DNA of 64,000 nucleotides from JALORV01 sp963766365 (GTDB taxonomy: Bacteria; Pseudomonadota; Gammaproteobacteria; Burkholderiales; Burkholderiaceae_F). A program made the translations under genes and the position numbers. This document shows positions 29,502 to 38,653 of the stretch, in pieces. The stretch is taken from positions 372,001 through 436,000 of the forward strand of contig CAVXZK010000006.1 of the NCBI GenBank assembly GCA_963766365.1. Direction: 5' to 3'. The number at the start of each line of letters is the position of its first letter. Position 1 is the first letter of the stretch. Under the pieces are notes generated by a model, which ran no database searches, was not told the DNA's origin, and saw nothing but the letters and a program-made list of their open reading frames with translations.

Positions 29502-30440
29502 TCAGCGCCCCACCGGCCGCATCAGCGTGCTCTTGCCGAACAGGCTTTCGATCAGGTCCACCGTTAGCCGCGCCGTCTTGTTCTGCACGTCGAAGGCCGG
29601 GTTGAGTTCCATGACATCGAGCGAACCCAGCCGGGCGCTGTCGGCGATCATCTCCATGCACAGTTGCGCCTCACGGTACGTCGGCCCGCCCGACACGGTG
29701 GTCCCGACGCCCGGCGCGATCTCCGGATCGAGGAAGTCGACGTCGAAGCTGACGTGCAGGTGGGTCCCGGAATCCATCGTCGCCAGTGCCAGCTCCATCG
29801 CGTGGCGCATGCCGAGTTCGTCGATGAAGCGCATGTCGAACACTTCGAGCCCCGCTTCATGCACGAAGCGCTTCTCGCCGGCGTCGACGCTGCGGATACC
29901 GATCTGGCGGATCCAGCGCGGTTCGACCGCGCGCGGCACGCCGCTCATCTCGACCAGTTCACGTGGTCCGTGACCACACAGGCACGCGACCGGCATGCCA
30001 TGAACGTTGCCGCTCGGCGTCAGCTCGTTAGTGTTGAAATCGGCATGCGCGTCGAGCCACAGCACGCGCAGCCGCTTGCCGCGCTCGCGGCAGTGCCGGG
30101 CAACCGCGCTGATGCTGCCGATCGCCAGGCAGTGATCTCCACCCAGCAGGATCGGCAAGCGGCCGGCCCCGAGTTCCGCGCTGAGCGCGTCGTGGACGAG
30201 CCGGTTCCATGCGACGACTTCTTCGAGGTGCCGGTAGCCGTCGACGGCAGGCAGCCACGGATTCGGCGGCCCACTGAGATTGCCCTGGTCGATCACCTCC
30301 AGGCCGTGCTTCTCCAGCATCGGGCCGATTTCGGCGACCCTCAGTGCCTCCGGGCCCATGCTGGCGCCACGCGTGCTCGCACCGACGTCGGTCGGTGCGC
30401 CGATCAGCGAGACGACTTGGGCAATGGTGGAGGCCGACAT
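29502..30440 (-). CDS. rocF: Arginase
   Basis: Hydrolyses arginine to ornithine and urea. 312 residues from ATG 30440; the longer in-frame reading upstream does not fit the family. The binuclear manganese ligands are all visible: H103 in GGDHCLAIG, D130/H132/D134 in WLDAHADFNT, and D233/D235 in SFDVDFLDP. E278 in MELNP and the SGNVHGMP substrate loop favour arginase over agmatinase. It is a single gene, convergent with gspF and divergent from an aminotransferase; no urease genes are nearby. Confidence 0.95.
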   Translation of the reverse strand: MSASTIAQVVSLIGAPTDVGASTRGASMGPEALRVAEIGPMLEKHGLEVIDQGNLSGPPNPWLPAVDGYRHLEEVVAWNRLVHDALSAELGAGRLPILLGGDHCLAIGSISAVARHCRERGKRLRVLWLDAHADFNTNELTPSGNVHGMPVACLCGHGPRELVEMSGVPRAVEPRWIRQIGIRSVDAGEKRFVHEAGLEVFDMRFIDELGMRHAMELALATMDSGTHLHVSFDVDFLDPEIAPGVGTTVSGGPTYREAQLCMEMIADSARLGSLDVMELNPAFDVQNKTARLTVDLIESLFGKSTLMRPVGR

Positions 30441-30525
30441 CGGGCGCGAGCGTAAACGACTTGCCAGGGCGCAGCCAGCCGCGCGCTCCGCTCTGGCCTG
30501 GCGGCGGGGTTGCGATAATCGGCCG

Positions 30526-31701
30526 ATGATCCGAACGACCATCGAGCAACTGCCTGCATCGCGCATCCGTGAAGTCGCCAACGCGGGACTGGTCCGCGGC
30601 GACGTCCTGAAGTTCTGGTTCGGAGAAGGCGACCAGGTGACACCCGCCTTCATCCGCGACGCGGCCAAAGCCGCACTCGACGCCGGCGAAACCTTCTACA
30701 ACCACAACCTCGGCATCATCGAGCTGCGCGAGATGCTTGCAGGCTACTGCTCGCGTCTGCACCGATCGGCCACGCCGATCACGTCAGAACGCATCGCCGT
30801 CACCAGCGCCGGTGTGCATGCGCTGTCGCTGGTGGATCAGGCGCTGATCGATCCCGGCGACCGCGTCGTCATCGTCACACCGGTGTGGCCGAACCTGACT
30901 TCGATGCCGCGCATCATGAGCGCCGAGGTGGTGCGAGTCGCGCTCGAATGCCGCGACGGTGCCTGGTCGCTCGACATCCAGCGCCTGCTCGCTGCAATCA
31001 CGCCGGATACGCGGCTCGTGCTCGTCAATTCACCGAACAACCCGACCGGCTGGACGATGCCGCAGCACGATTGGGATGCGTTGCTGGCGCACTGCCGCCG
31101 GCACGGCGTCTGGCTGGTCAGCGACGATGCCTACGAGCGGCTGGTGTTCGAGCCGTCGCTGACAATCGACGGCCACGCCCCGGGCGTGCTGGCCCGCATC
31201 GAGGACGAGGATCGAGTCATCAGTGCCAACACGTTCTCGAAGAGCTGGACAATGACGGGCTGGCGACTCGGCTGGCTGATCGCGCCCAAGGCCTTCATCG
31301 CGCAGATCGGCAAGGTGATCGAGTTCAACACGTCGTGCGCGCCTACTTTCGTGCAGCAGGCCGGCCTCGTCGCGGTACGCGACGGCGAGGCGCTGGTGAA
31401 CCAGACCGTGGCGCGACTGCGCTCATCGCGCGATCTGCTGGTACGCGGACTGGCTGAACTGCCCGGCGTCGAAGTGGCCGCTCCCCCTGGCGCGATGTAC
31501 CTGTTCTTCCGCGTCGCGGGCCGCAGCGACGACAGCCTAGCGTTCGCCAAGCGACTGGTGAGCGAATCCGGCCTGGGCATTGCGCCCGGAGTGGCCTTCG
31601 GGCCCGAAGGCGAGGGCTACGTGCGCTGGTGTTTTGCGGCTTCCGATACGCTGCTGCAGCAAGGCGTGGAGCGCCTGCGGCAGTTCCTGCAGCGTGGCTA
31701 G
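30526..31701 (+). CDS. PLP-dependent class I/II aminotransferase
   Basis: 391 residues from ATG 30526. It is a fold-type I aminotransferase with NSPNNPTGW, SDDAYERLVF and the PLP lysine K239 in ANTFSKSWTMTGWRLGW. The C-terminal arginine motif (YVRWCFAAS) should bind the substrate carboxylate. The exact substrate cannot be read from sequence; aspartate or aromatic amino acids are likely. A TGCGATAATC sequence about 15 bases upstream could be a -10 box, suggesting a very short leader. It is divergent from arginase. Confidence 0.9.
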   Translation: MIRTTIEQLPASRIREVANAGLVRGDVLKFWFGEGDQVTPAFIRDAAKAALDAGETFYNHNLGIIELREMLAGYCSRLHRSATPITSERIAVTSAGVHALSLVDQALIDPGDRVVIVTPVWPNLTSMPRIMSAEVVRVALECRDGAWSLDIQRLLAAITPDTRLVLVNSPNNPTGWTMPQHDWDALLAHCRRHGVWLVSDDAYERLVFEPSLTIDGHAPGVLARIEDEDRVISANTFSKSWTMTGWRLGWLIAPKAFIAQIGKVIEFNTSCAPTFVQQAGLVAVRDGEALVNQTVARLRSSRDLLVRGLAELPGVEVAAPPGAMYLFFRVAGRSDDSLAFAKRLVSESGLGIAPGVAFGPEGEGYVRWCFAASDTLLQQGVERLRQFLQRG

Positions 31702-32556
31702 CTAGCCGGGCATACGCTGCACGCCGCGCTGCAGGCCGGCGGCGGCGAAGCCCAGGCTGGCGTAAAGCTTCTCCGGCATCTCGCCGGCCGCCGCGGCGAT
31801 GATCAGCCGGTCAGCCCGCAACTGCTCGCGCGCATGGCGGGCCGCGGCGGCGACGAGGGCGCGGCACAGTCCGCGACGCCGATAGGCAGCATCGGTCATG
31901 ACGGACTGGTAGCGCGCCAGTCGCTCACCGTGTTCCGGTTCCGCCTCCACGTACACACCCAGCGCGGAGACCAATCGCGGTCCGGCTACAGGGTCGTCGA
32001 TGAACGCTCCGAACCAGCTGCCCTGCCCGGCACGAGCCAGGGCCCGCCAACGCTCGACGCGTCGCCTCGCGAATGGCCGGTACTCGCCTTCCTCGAATTC
32101 TGCGCCGCGCGTCGCGACGCTCAGTTCGACGAGCGCCGACCAGTCGCGCTCGGCGGCGGCGCCGTGCAGCGCGAACGGCCGCAGCTGCGCGTCGAGGGTC
32201 GGCGGCGGCGCGCTCGGCACGTCCGTGGCCTGCATCACAGTGACGTTGTCCTGCCGGTAGCCGTCGGCAAGGAATCCGGCGATATCGCCGACAGCATCTT
32301 CCATCCAGCCGAAAGCGCGGTGTGCCGATTGCGGCTGGTCCGCGGCGATCAAACGCTCGAACAAGGCCGGCCAGCGCTGCGCATCACCGGTCTGGGGCGC
32401 ATGCTCGAACAGCAGGTAGTTGCCCCAGTAGTAGGTCGGATTAGACGGCGTACGGATCACGCGGCAGCCGTGCTCCGCGCGGCAGTCAATCACCTCGCCG
32501 TCAGCGCGGTGAAAGATGAGCTCGGTGCGGAACCCCAGCGTTGCCGCCGTTGCCAC
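31702..32556 (-). CDS. GNAT-family N-acetyltransferase
   Basis: 284 residues from GTG 32556. The C-terminal half is a GNAT domain with MTDAAYRRRGLCRALVAAAARHARE as the acetyl-CoA loop and a C-terminal LYASLGFAA motif. The N-terminal half (about 1-110, with NPTYYWGNYLLFEHAP) looks like a second, degenerate GNAT-like lobe found in two-lobed acetyltransferases. The substrate is unknown. It lies 24 bases downstream of the M3 peptidase on the same strand. Confidence 0.82.
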   Translation of the reverse strand: MATAATLGFRTELIFHRADGEVIDCRAEHGCRVIRTPSNPTYYWGNYLLFEHAPQTGDAQRWPALFERLIAADQPQSAHRAFGWMEDAVGDIAGFLADGYRQDNVTVMQATDVPSAPPPTLDAQLRPFALHGAAAERDWSALVELSVATRGAEFEEGEYRPFARRRVERWRALARAGQGSWFGAFIDDPVAGPRLVSALGVYVEAEPEHGERLARYQSVMTDAAYRRRGLCRALVAAAARHAREQLRADRLIIAAAAGEMPEKLYASLGFAAAGLQRGVQRMPG

Positions 32557-32580
32557 GCTTGCGGCCCGGTTCGCGCGCCG

Positions 32581-34638
32581 TCAGGCCGACGTCGACGTCT
32601 CTGCCAGCCCGCGCTTCGACAGCATCGGCTCCACCTTCGGGTCGCGCCCGCGAAACGCGCGGAAAGCGGCTGCGGGTTCCAGCGTGTTGCCGGCGGAGTA
32701 GACGTAGCGCTGCAGGCGCTCGGCAACGGCCGGATCGAACGGATTGCCGGCCTCGAGGAAGGCGTTGTAGCCGTCTGCGTCGAGCACTTCGGCCCACATG
32801 TAGACGTAATAGCCGGCGGCATAGCCCGAGCTCGCGAACAGGTGCAGGAAGTGCGGCAGGCGGTGGCGCATGACGATCTCGCGCGGCATGCCGAGGCGCT
32901 TGAGTTCCTCGCGCTCGAACTCGGTGATGTCGATGTCCTCGGCCACCGAGGCATGCAGCGCCATGTCGACCAGCGCGCAGGCGGTGTATTCGACGGTCTC
33001 GAAGCCCTGGTTGAAGCGGCGCGCCTGCTCCAGCCGCGCAATCAGCTCGTCGGGCATCGGCGCGCCGGTCTCGACATGACGCGCATGCCGCCGCAACACG
33101 TCGGGCTCGAGCAGCCAGTTCTCGAAGATCTGCGACGGCAGCTCGACAAAGTCGCGCAGCACTTGCGTGCCCGACAGGCTTTCGAAGGTCACCTGCGACA
33201 GCAGTCCGTGCAGCCCATGTCCGAATTCGTGGAAGAGCGTCAGTGCATCGTCCAGCGAGAGCAGGGGCGACTCGCCCGGCGCGCCCTTCGCGAAGTTGTT
33301 GTTGTTGACAATGATCGGCAGTACGTCGCCGGCAATGCGTGACTGCAGACGATAGGAACTCATCCATGCGCCGCCGCGTTTGGTCGGGCGCGCAAAGTTG
33401 TCGTGCAGGAACACGCCGATGGCGCGGTCGTCGCGGCCGCGCACTTCATAGACCTTCACGTCGGGGTGGTAGGCCGCGATTTCGGGTCGAAGGATGAACG
33501 TGAGCCCGAACAGACGCTGGGCGCAGTCGAATGCCGCGTCCACGACGCGCTCGAGAGCAAAGTATGGCTTGACGGCCGCGTCGTCTACCGCGTAGCGCAC
33601 CTGTCGCACTTTCTCGGCGTAGTAGCGCCAGTCCCATGGCTCGATCGTCGTTGCCTCGCCACGCGACGCCGCGAGCGCGGCCAGGGCGTCGCGCTCTTGC
33701 GCCGCGCGTTTCTTGGCCGGCGTCCACACCTGTTCCAGCAGTCGCGCGACCGCCGCCGGGGTTCCAGCCATCCGGTCTACCAGCGCATAGTCCGCGTAGG
33801 TTCCGTAACCCATCAGCGACGCTTGTTCCCTTCGCAATGCGAGGATCTCGCGGGCGATCGGACGGTTGTCATGCTCGCCAGCGTGTTCGCCACGCGACAT
33901 CCAGGCCGTGAACGCCTGTTCACGAAGATCGCGCCGATCCGAGAAGGTCAGGAAAGGCACCACCAGCGAGCGGCTCAGTGTGATCGCCCACGCGTCCGGT
34001 CGGCCGCGCTGCTGCGCCGCCTGGCGGGCCGAGACGCGCACGAACGGCGGCAATCCGGCGAGCTCCCGCTCGTCGGCCAGCCACAGGGCCCAGTTCGATT
34101 CGTCGTGCAGCACGTTCTGCGAGAACGCCGTCTGCAGTTCCGCCAGGCGCTGGACGATCGCACCGAAGCGCTGCTTGTGCGCGGCGGACAGGCGGGCGCC
34201 CGCGAGCACGAAGTCCAGATGCACGCGCTCGAGCAGCCGTCGCGCTTCGGGCGCAAGGCCGAGCGCTTCGCGCCGCTCGTGCAGCTCATCCACGCGACCA
34301 AACAGCTTGTCGTTCAGGTAGATGGCGCTGTGGTGCGCCGCCAGCCGCGGCGCCAGCGTGCGCTCGACGGCCTGCAGCTCGGGCGACGTTTCCGAGCTGC
34401 AGAGGTTGTGAAACAGGTGACCGATGCGGGCAAGCAGCCGTCCGCTCGCGTCGAACGCGGCGATCGTGTTGTCGAACGATGACACCTGCGACTGCGTCGC
34501 GATTCGCTCGATCTCGGCGTTGTGCTGGGCCAGCGCCACATCGAACGCCGGTACGAAATGCCCGGCGCGGACTTCAGCGAACGGCGGCAGTCCGTACGGT
34601 GATTTCCACTCGACGAGCAGGGGGTTGTCTGAGGTCAT
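32581..34638 (-). CDS. prlC: M3-family oligopeptidase (oligopeptidase A)
   Basis: 685 residues from ATG 34638 with AAGGTG five bases upstream. A zinc metallopeptidase with the thimet motif HEFGH (H470, E471, H474) inside LTLFHEFGHGLHGLLSQ and the downstream ligand region FVELPSQIFENW. The substrate-facing C-terminal motif SSGYAAGYYVYMWAEVLDAD is typical of OpdA/PrlC. It degrades short peptides, including signal-peptide fragments, in the cytoplasm. Confidence 0.96.
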   Translation of the reverse strand: MTSDNPLLVEWKSPYGLPPFAEVRAGHFVPAFDVALAQHNAEIERIATQSQVSSFDNTIAAFDASGRLLARIGHLFHNLCSSETSPELQAVERTLAPRLAAHHSAIYLNDKLFGRVDELHERREALGLAPEARRLLERVHLDFVLAGARLSAAHKQRFGAIVQRLAELQTAFSQNVLHDESNWALWLADERELAGLPPFVRVSARQAAQQRGRPDAWAITLSRSLVVPFLTFSDRRDLREQAFTAWMSRGEHAGEHDNRPIAREILALRREQASLMGYGTYADYALVDRMAGTPAAVARLLEQVWTPAKKRAAQERDALAALAASRGEATTIEPWDWRYYAEKVRQVRYAVDDAAVKPYFALERVVDAAFDCAQRLFGLTFILRPEIAAYHPDVKVYEVRGRDDRAIGVFLHDNFARPTKRGGAWMSSYRLQSRIAGDVLPIIVNNNNFAKGAPGESPLLSLDDALTLFHEFGHGLHGLLSQVTFESLSGTQVLRDFVELPSQIFENWLLEPDVLRRHARHVETGAPMPDELIARLEQARRFNQGFETVEYTACALVDMALHASVAEDIDITEFEREELKRLGMPREIVMRHRLPHFLHLFASSGYAAGYYVYMWAEVLDADGYNAFLEAGNPFDPAVAERLQRYVYSAGNTLEPAAAFRAFRGRDPKVEPMLSKRGLAETSTSA

Positions 34639-34876
34639 CGGGACACCTTCGAAGAGCCCGCAACGATACCGAATGCCCCGCGCTCCCGCGATGCGGTGCA
34701 ACCCCGTGATTTCGGCATCTCGCACATCGACTTGAGGTCCGGGCGACCGCGGCCATGCCCGGCGGACAGACGGACCACTGTGCCGTTACGCGGCGTTTCC
34801 GTTTGTAAAGGTGCTTGGGGACGACCCGGCGTCGCGTTCAGATGCGCGCGGTCGGACAACAACAAAGGAGACGGTG

Positions 34877-36577
34877 ATGTTCCCCATCAGACGCGCCGCG
34901 CACGCCGCACTGTTCACCAGTGCCGTAGCACTCGGCTTGACGGCCTGCGGCGGCGGCTCATCTCCGGTCAGTCCATCACCGGTTTCCCCGAGTGCCCCGA
35001 TTCCTGCTCCACCACCGCCCGCCGCGCCCACTGTGGACGAAGCGGCGCGTTTCCTGAGTCAGGCCACCTTCGGCCCGACCGAAAGCGACATCGCCCGTGT
35101 GCAGGCGCTCGGTTTCGGCGGCTGGGTCGACGAGCAGATCGCGCTGCCCCGGACCTCCCACCTGCCCTATGTGCAGGCCAACTACAACCTGCTGCTGTTC
35201 GGCGGCAACTTCGCCTTCATGCAGGACTCGTTCTGGCAACAGGCGATCCCCGCGCAGGACCAGCTGCGACAGCGCGTGAAGTACGCGCTGTCACAGATCG
35301 TCGTCGTCTCTGCCGAGAGCGGCACGATTGCCATCGCGAGCGACGGCCTGGCGAACTACTACGACCAGCTCGGCGAGCACGCGTTCGGCAACTACCGCAC
35401 GCTGCTCGAAGCGGTAGCCACCAGCCCGATGATGGGCATCTATCTCTCGCACCTGCGCAACCAAAAGGCCGATCCGCTCACAGGGCGCGTGCCGGACGAG
35501 AATTTTGCGCGTGAAGTGATGCAGCTGTTTTCCATCGGCCTCACCGAGATCAATCTCGACGGCTCGCCGAAGCTCGTCAACGGCCAACAGGTCGAGACCT
35601 ACACGAACGCCGACATCACCGGCCTGGCGCGCGTGTTCACCGGCTGGAGCTGGGCGGCACAGGACACGTCCAACGCCAGCTTCAACGGCGGCGGTACCGC
35701 TTACGCCGATCGCATCCTGCGGCCGATGCAGCCGTATGCGCAGTTCCACGAGACCGAAGGCAAGTCCTTCCTCAATGTGACGATCCCGCCCGGTACGACG
35801 GCACAGGACAGCTTGAGGATCGCGCTGGACACCTTGTTCAACCACCCGAACCTGTGTCCGTTCATCGGCAAGCAGCTGATCCAGCGGCTCGTCACCAGCA
35901 ATCCCTCCCCGGCGTACGTCGGCCGGGTCTCGTCCGCGTGCATCAACAACGGGGCCGGCGTACGCGGCGACATGAAGGCGATCGTGCGCTCAATCCTGCT
36001 CGATGACGAAGCGCGCAGCGCCGCTGGCCTCTCCAATCCACAGTTCGGCAAGCTGCGCGAGCCGGTGCTTCGACTGTCGCAGTGGGCGCGCTGCTTCGGT
36101 GCGACATCCGCGTCGGGCAACTGGTTGATCCGCAATCTTGACAGCCCAGCGACCTCCCTCGGCCAGCAGCCGCTGCGCGCGCCATCAGTCTTCAACTATT
36201 TCCGTCCGGGCTACGTGCCGGCGAATACCGCGATCGCCAGCGCCGGACTGGTGGCTCCGGAGTTCCAGATCACCGGCGAGACCTCGGTCGCGGGATACAC
36301 GAACTTCATGCAGGGCGTGATCTCGGCCGGCGTCGGCATCAACCGCGATGTTCGAGCCGCCTACACCACCGAACTGGCCGTGGCCGACGACGCCGACGCG
36401 CTGATCGACCGCGTCAGCCGCTGCCTGATGGCCGGAGCGATGGGCGCGCAGCAGCGCCAGGAGATCCGCGACGCCGTCAATGCGATCGAGGCGACCGCCC
36501 CCAACGGCGCCGCCAACCGCGTCTACACCGCGGTGCTGCTGATGATGGCTTCGCCCGAATACCTGGTGCAGAAATAG
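34877..36577 (+). CDS. DUF1800-family lipoprotein
   Basis: 566 residues from ATG 34877 behind AAAGGAGA. The signal sequence ends at a lipobox (LTAC), followed by a Gly/Ser/Pro-rich spacer, so it should be a lipoprotein. The DUF1800 core begins at EAARFLSQATFGPTESDI and includes NFAREVMQLFSIGLTE, ITGLARVFTGWSW and HPNLCPFIGKQLIQRLVTSNPS. The family function is unknown. It is translated with the DUF1501 gene 13 bases downstream, a pair conserved across many bacteria. Confidence 0.92.
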   Translation: MFPIRRAAHAALFTSAVALGLTACGGGSSPVSPSPVSPSAPIPAPPPPAAPTVDEAARFLSQATFGPTESDIARVQALGFGGWVDEQIALPRTSHLPYVQANYNLLLFGGNFAFMQDSFWQQAIPAQDQLRQRVKYALSQIVVVSAESGTIAIASDGLANYYDQLGEHAFGNYRTLLEAVATSPMMGIYLSHLRNQKADPLTGRVPDENFAREVMQLFSIGLTEINLDGSPKLVNGQQVETYTNADITGLARVFTGWSWAAQDTSNASFNGGGTAYADRILRPMQPYAQFHETEGKSFLNVTIPPGTTAQDSLRIALDTLFNHPNLCPFIGKQLIQRLVTSNPSPAYVGRVSSACINNGAGVRGDMKAIVRSILLDDEARSAAGLSNPQFGKLREPVLRLSQWARCFGATSASGNWLIRNLDSPATSLGQQPLRAPSVFNYFRPGYVPANTAIASAGLVAPEFQITGETSVAGYTNFMQGVISAGVGINRDVRAAYTTELAVADDADALIDRVSRCLMAGAMGAQQRQEIRDAVNAIEATAPNGAANRVYTAVLLMMASPEYLVQK

Positions 36578-36590
36578 TCTGGAGGACACG

Positions 36591-37970
36591 ATGATGAAAC
36601 GTCTCAATGCGTCTCGCCGCACCTTCCTGCGCCAGGTATCTGTGCTCAGCCTGGCCGGCACCGCGGCTCCCTTCGCGCTGAATCTCGCCTCCATTGGTGC
36701 GGCATCGGCCTCGACCGCCGCCGACTACAAGGCGCTGGTGTGCGTCTTTCTCTACGGCGCCAACGACGCCCATAACACGGTCGTCCCGTACGACGCGGCC
36801 GGGTACTCGAACTATGCCGGTGTGCGCGGTGCACTCGCGTGGCCACAGGCCGAACTGATACCGCTGGTTCCGACCACGCCGCTGCCGGGCAACCGGCAAG
36901 TGGCGTTGCCTGCCGCACTTGCCCCGCTCGCGGCACTGTTCGATGCAGGACAGTGCGCGGTCGTCGCGAATGTCGGCCCGTTGGTGGTGCCGACCGATCG
37001 GACGAGTTTCAGCAGCAAATCAGTACCGCTGCCGCCGAAACTCTTCTCGCACAACGACCAGCAGTCGGTGTGGCAGGCGTCGGTGCCGGAAGGCGCGAAG
37101 TTCGGCTGGGGCGGACGCATCGGCGACCTGCTCGCGAGCCAGAACACGAATCAGCTCTTCACCTGCAACTCGCTGACCGGCAATGCGGTGTTCCTGAGCG
37201 GCCAGGTCGTGCAGCCGTTCCAGATCGATCCGGCGCAGGGATCGATTCCTTTCAACGCGATGACGGCCGGCTCGCTGTACAGCTCGACCGCCGGCGCATC
37301 GGCCCTGCGCGCCACGCTGACCCGCACTCGCACGCACCTGATGGAAGGCGACCTGCGCGACATCAACCAGCGCTCGATCGACTCCAACACCGCGCTCGCC
37401 GCGGCGCTGGCCGTGGCCCCGGCACTGACGACACCGTTTCCCGCGGGCAGCACGCTGGCTGCGCAGCTGGCGATGGTGGCGAAGATCATCAGCGTCAGCG
37501 CGGAACTCGGCGCGAAGCGCCAGGTGTTCATGGTGTCGCTCGGCGGCTTCGACACGCACTCGGGGCAGGACACGACGCATCCGGCACTGCTCGGCCAGCT
37601 GGCCGGCGCCATCGACGCCTTCCAGAAGGCACTGGTCGAGCTCAACGCAGCGCAGAAGGTGACTCTGTTCACGGCGTCGGACTTCGGCCGGACGCTGACG
37701 GTGAACGGCGACGGCACCGACCACGGCTGGGGTGGACATCACTTCGTCGTGGGCGGGGCCGTCAAGGGCAAGCAGGTCGTTGGCAGCTATCCCGACTTGA
37801 CTCTGAACGGACCCACCGACGCCGGGAACGGCCGCCTGATCCCGACGACGGCGGTCGAGCAGTACGCTGCGACGCTGGCGGGGTGGATGGGCGTGAGCCC
37901 GACCGACATTCCCCTGATCCTGCCGAATATCGTGAACTTCCCCACGCGCGACCTTGGCTTCGTGAGCTGA
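36591..37970 (+). CDS. DUF1501-family protein with Tat signal
   Basis: 459 residues, start ATGATG behind GGAGG. The N-terminus has a twin-arginine motif (SRRTFLRQ) and a hydrophobic stretch, indicating folded export. DUF1501 proteins resemble the alkaline phosphatase/sulfatase fold; seen here are LVCVFLYGANDAHNTVVPYD, VSLGGFDTHSGQD and TASDFGRTLTVNGDGTDHGWGGHHFVVGG. The Asp/His-rich motifs suggest a metal site. The function is unknown. It partners with the DUF1800 lipoprotein. Confidence 0.92.
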   Translation: MMKRLNASRRTFLRQVSVLSLAGTAAPFALNLASIGAASASTAADYKALVCVFLYGANDAHNTVVPYDAAGYSNYAGVRGALAWPQAELIPLVPTTPLPGNRQVALPAALAPLAALFDAGQCAVVANVGPLVVPTDRTSFSSKSVPLPPKLFSHNDQQSVWQASVPEGAKFGWGGRIGDLLASQNTNQLFTCNSLTGNAVFLSGQVVQPFQIDPAQGSIPFNAMTAGSLYSSTAGASALRATLTRTRTHLMEGDLRDINQRSIDSNTALAAALAVAPALTTPFPAGSTLAAQLAMVAKIISVSAELGAKRQVFMVSLGGFDTHSGQDTTHPALLGQLAGAIDAFQKALVELNAAQKVTLFTASDFGRTLTVNGDGTDHGWGGHHFVVGGAVKGKQVVGSYPDLTLNGPTDAGNGRLIPTTAVEQYAATLAGWMGVSPTDIPLILPNIVNFPTRDLGFVS

Positions 37971-38033
37971 CCTGGCGCACTCGCGGGACGGCCGGCGTTA
38001 TGCTGCGCGTCGATCTGCCTGACGGAGGCCCCG

Positions 38034-38447
38034 ATGAGCACGCCCGCGTCGTTGAACACCCCGAACGAATCGCTCGTCACGACGACACACATTGTTTACG
38101 CGCTGCACACCCTCGGTCTCGTGATCGGTGCGTTCGGTACTGCAACGGTGATCGGAACCTTTCTCTTTGGCTGGCCGTCGATCATCGCGGTGATCATCAA
38201 TTACGTGAAGCGCAGCGAGGTGCGCGGCACCTGGCTCGAATCGCACTTCTCGTGGCAGATCCGCACCTTCTGGTGGGCACTGCTTTGGGCCGTGATCATC
38301 GGCATCATCGGCGCCGTCTTCGCGATCGTGCTGGTCGGCTTCGCCATATGGATCATCGGCTTTTTCCTGCTGGGCATCTGGGCGATCTATCGCATCGCGC
38401 GCGGCTGGCTGCGCTTGAAGGACCGGCAGCCGATGCCGGCCCCTTGA
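38034..38447 (+). CDS. DUF4870-like small membrane protein
   Basis: 137 residues from ATG 38034 behind GGAGG. Three hydrophobic helices (about 18-40, 75-92 and 93-118) flank a conserved-looking loop YVKRSEVRGTWLESHFSWQIRTFWW, as in DUF4870-related proteins. The function is unknown. It is 63 bases past the DUF1501 gene on the same strand and may be cotranscribed. Confidence 0.7.
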   Translation: MSTPASLNTPNESLVTTTHIVYALHTLGLVIGAFGTATVIGTFLFGWPSIIAVIINYVKRSEVRGTWLESHFSWQIRTFWWALLWAVIIGIIGAVFAIVLVGFAIWIIGFFLLGIWAIYRIARGWLRLKDRQPMPAP

Positions 38448-38653
38448 CCCTGTCAATCGTACGGCGATCGCCAGTCGCGGCGCCGCAGGATTGAGTCTCC
38501 TGAAGCGCGGTGTTACGCTCGCCGCCACTCTGAAAACCCGCTTCCGCGGACACACGCCGAGCGCGCCCACAAGGCGCTTTCCGGCCGCACGGCACAGGGA
38601 CACCCCGCCCGACTGCCGCGCCCCCAAGAACACGATTTTTGGCAGGAGTTCTG

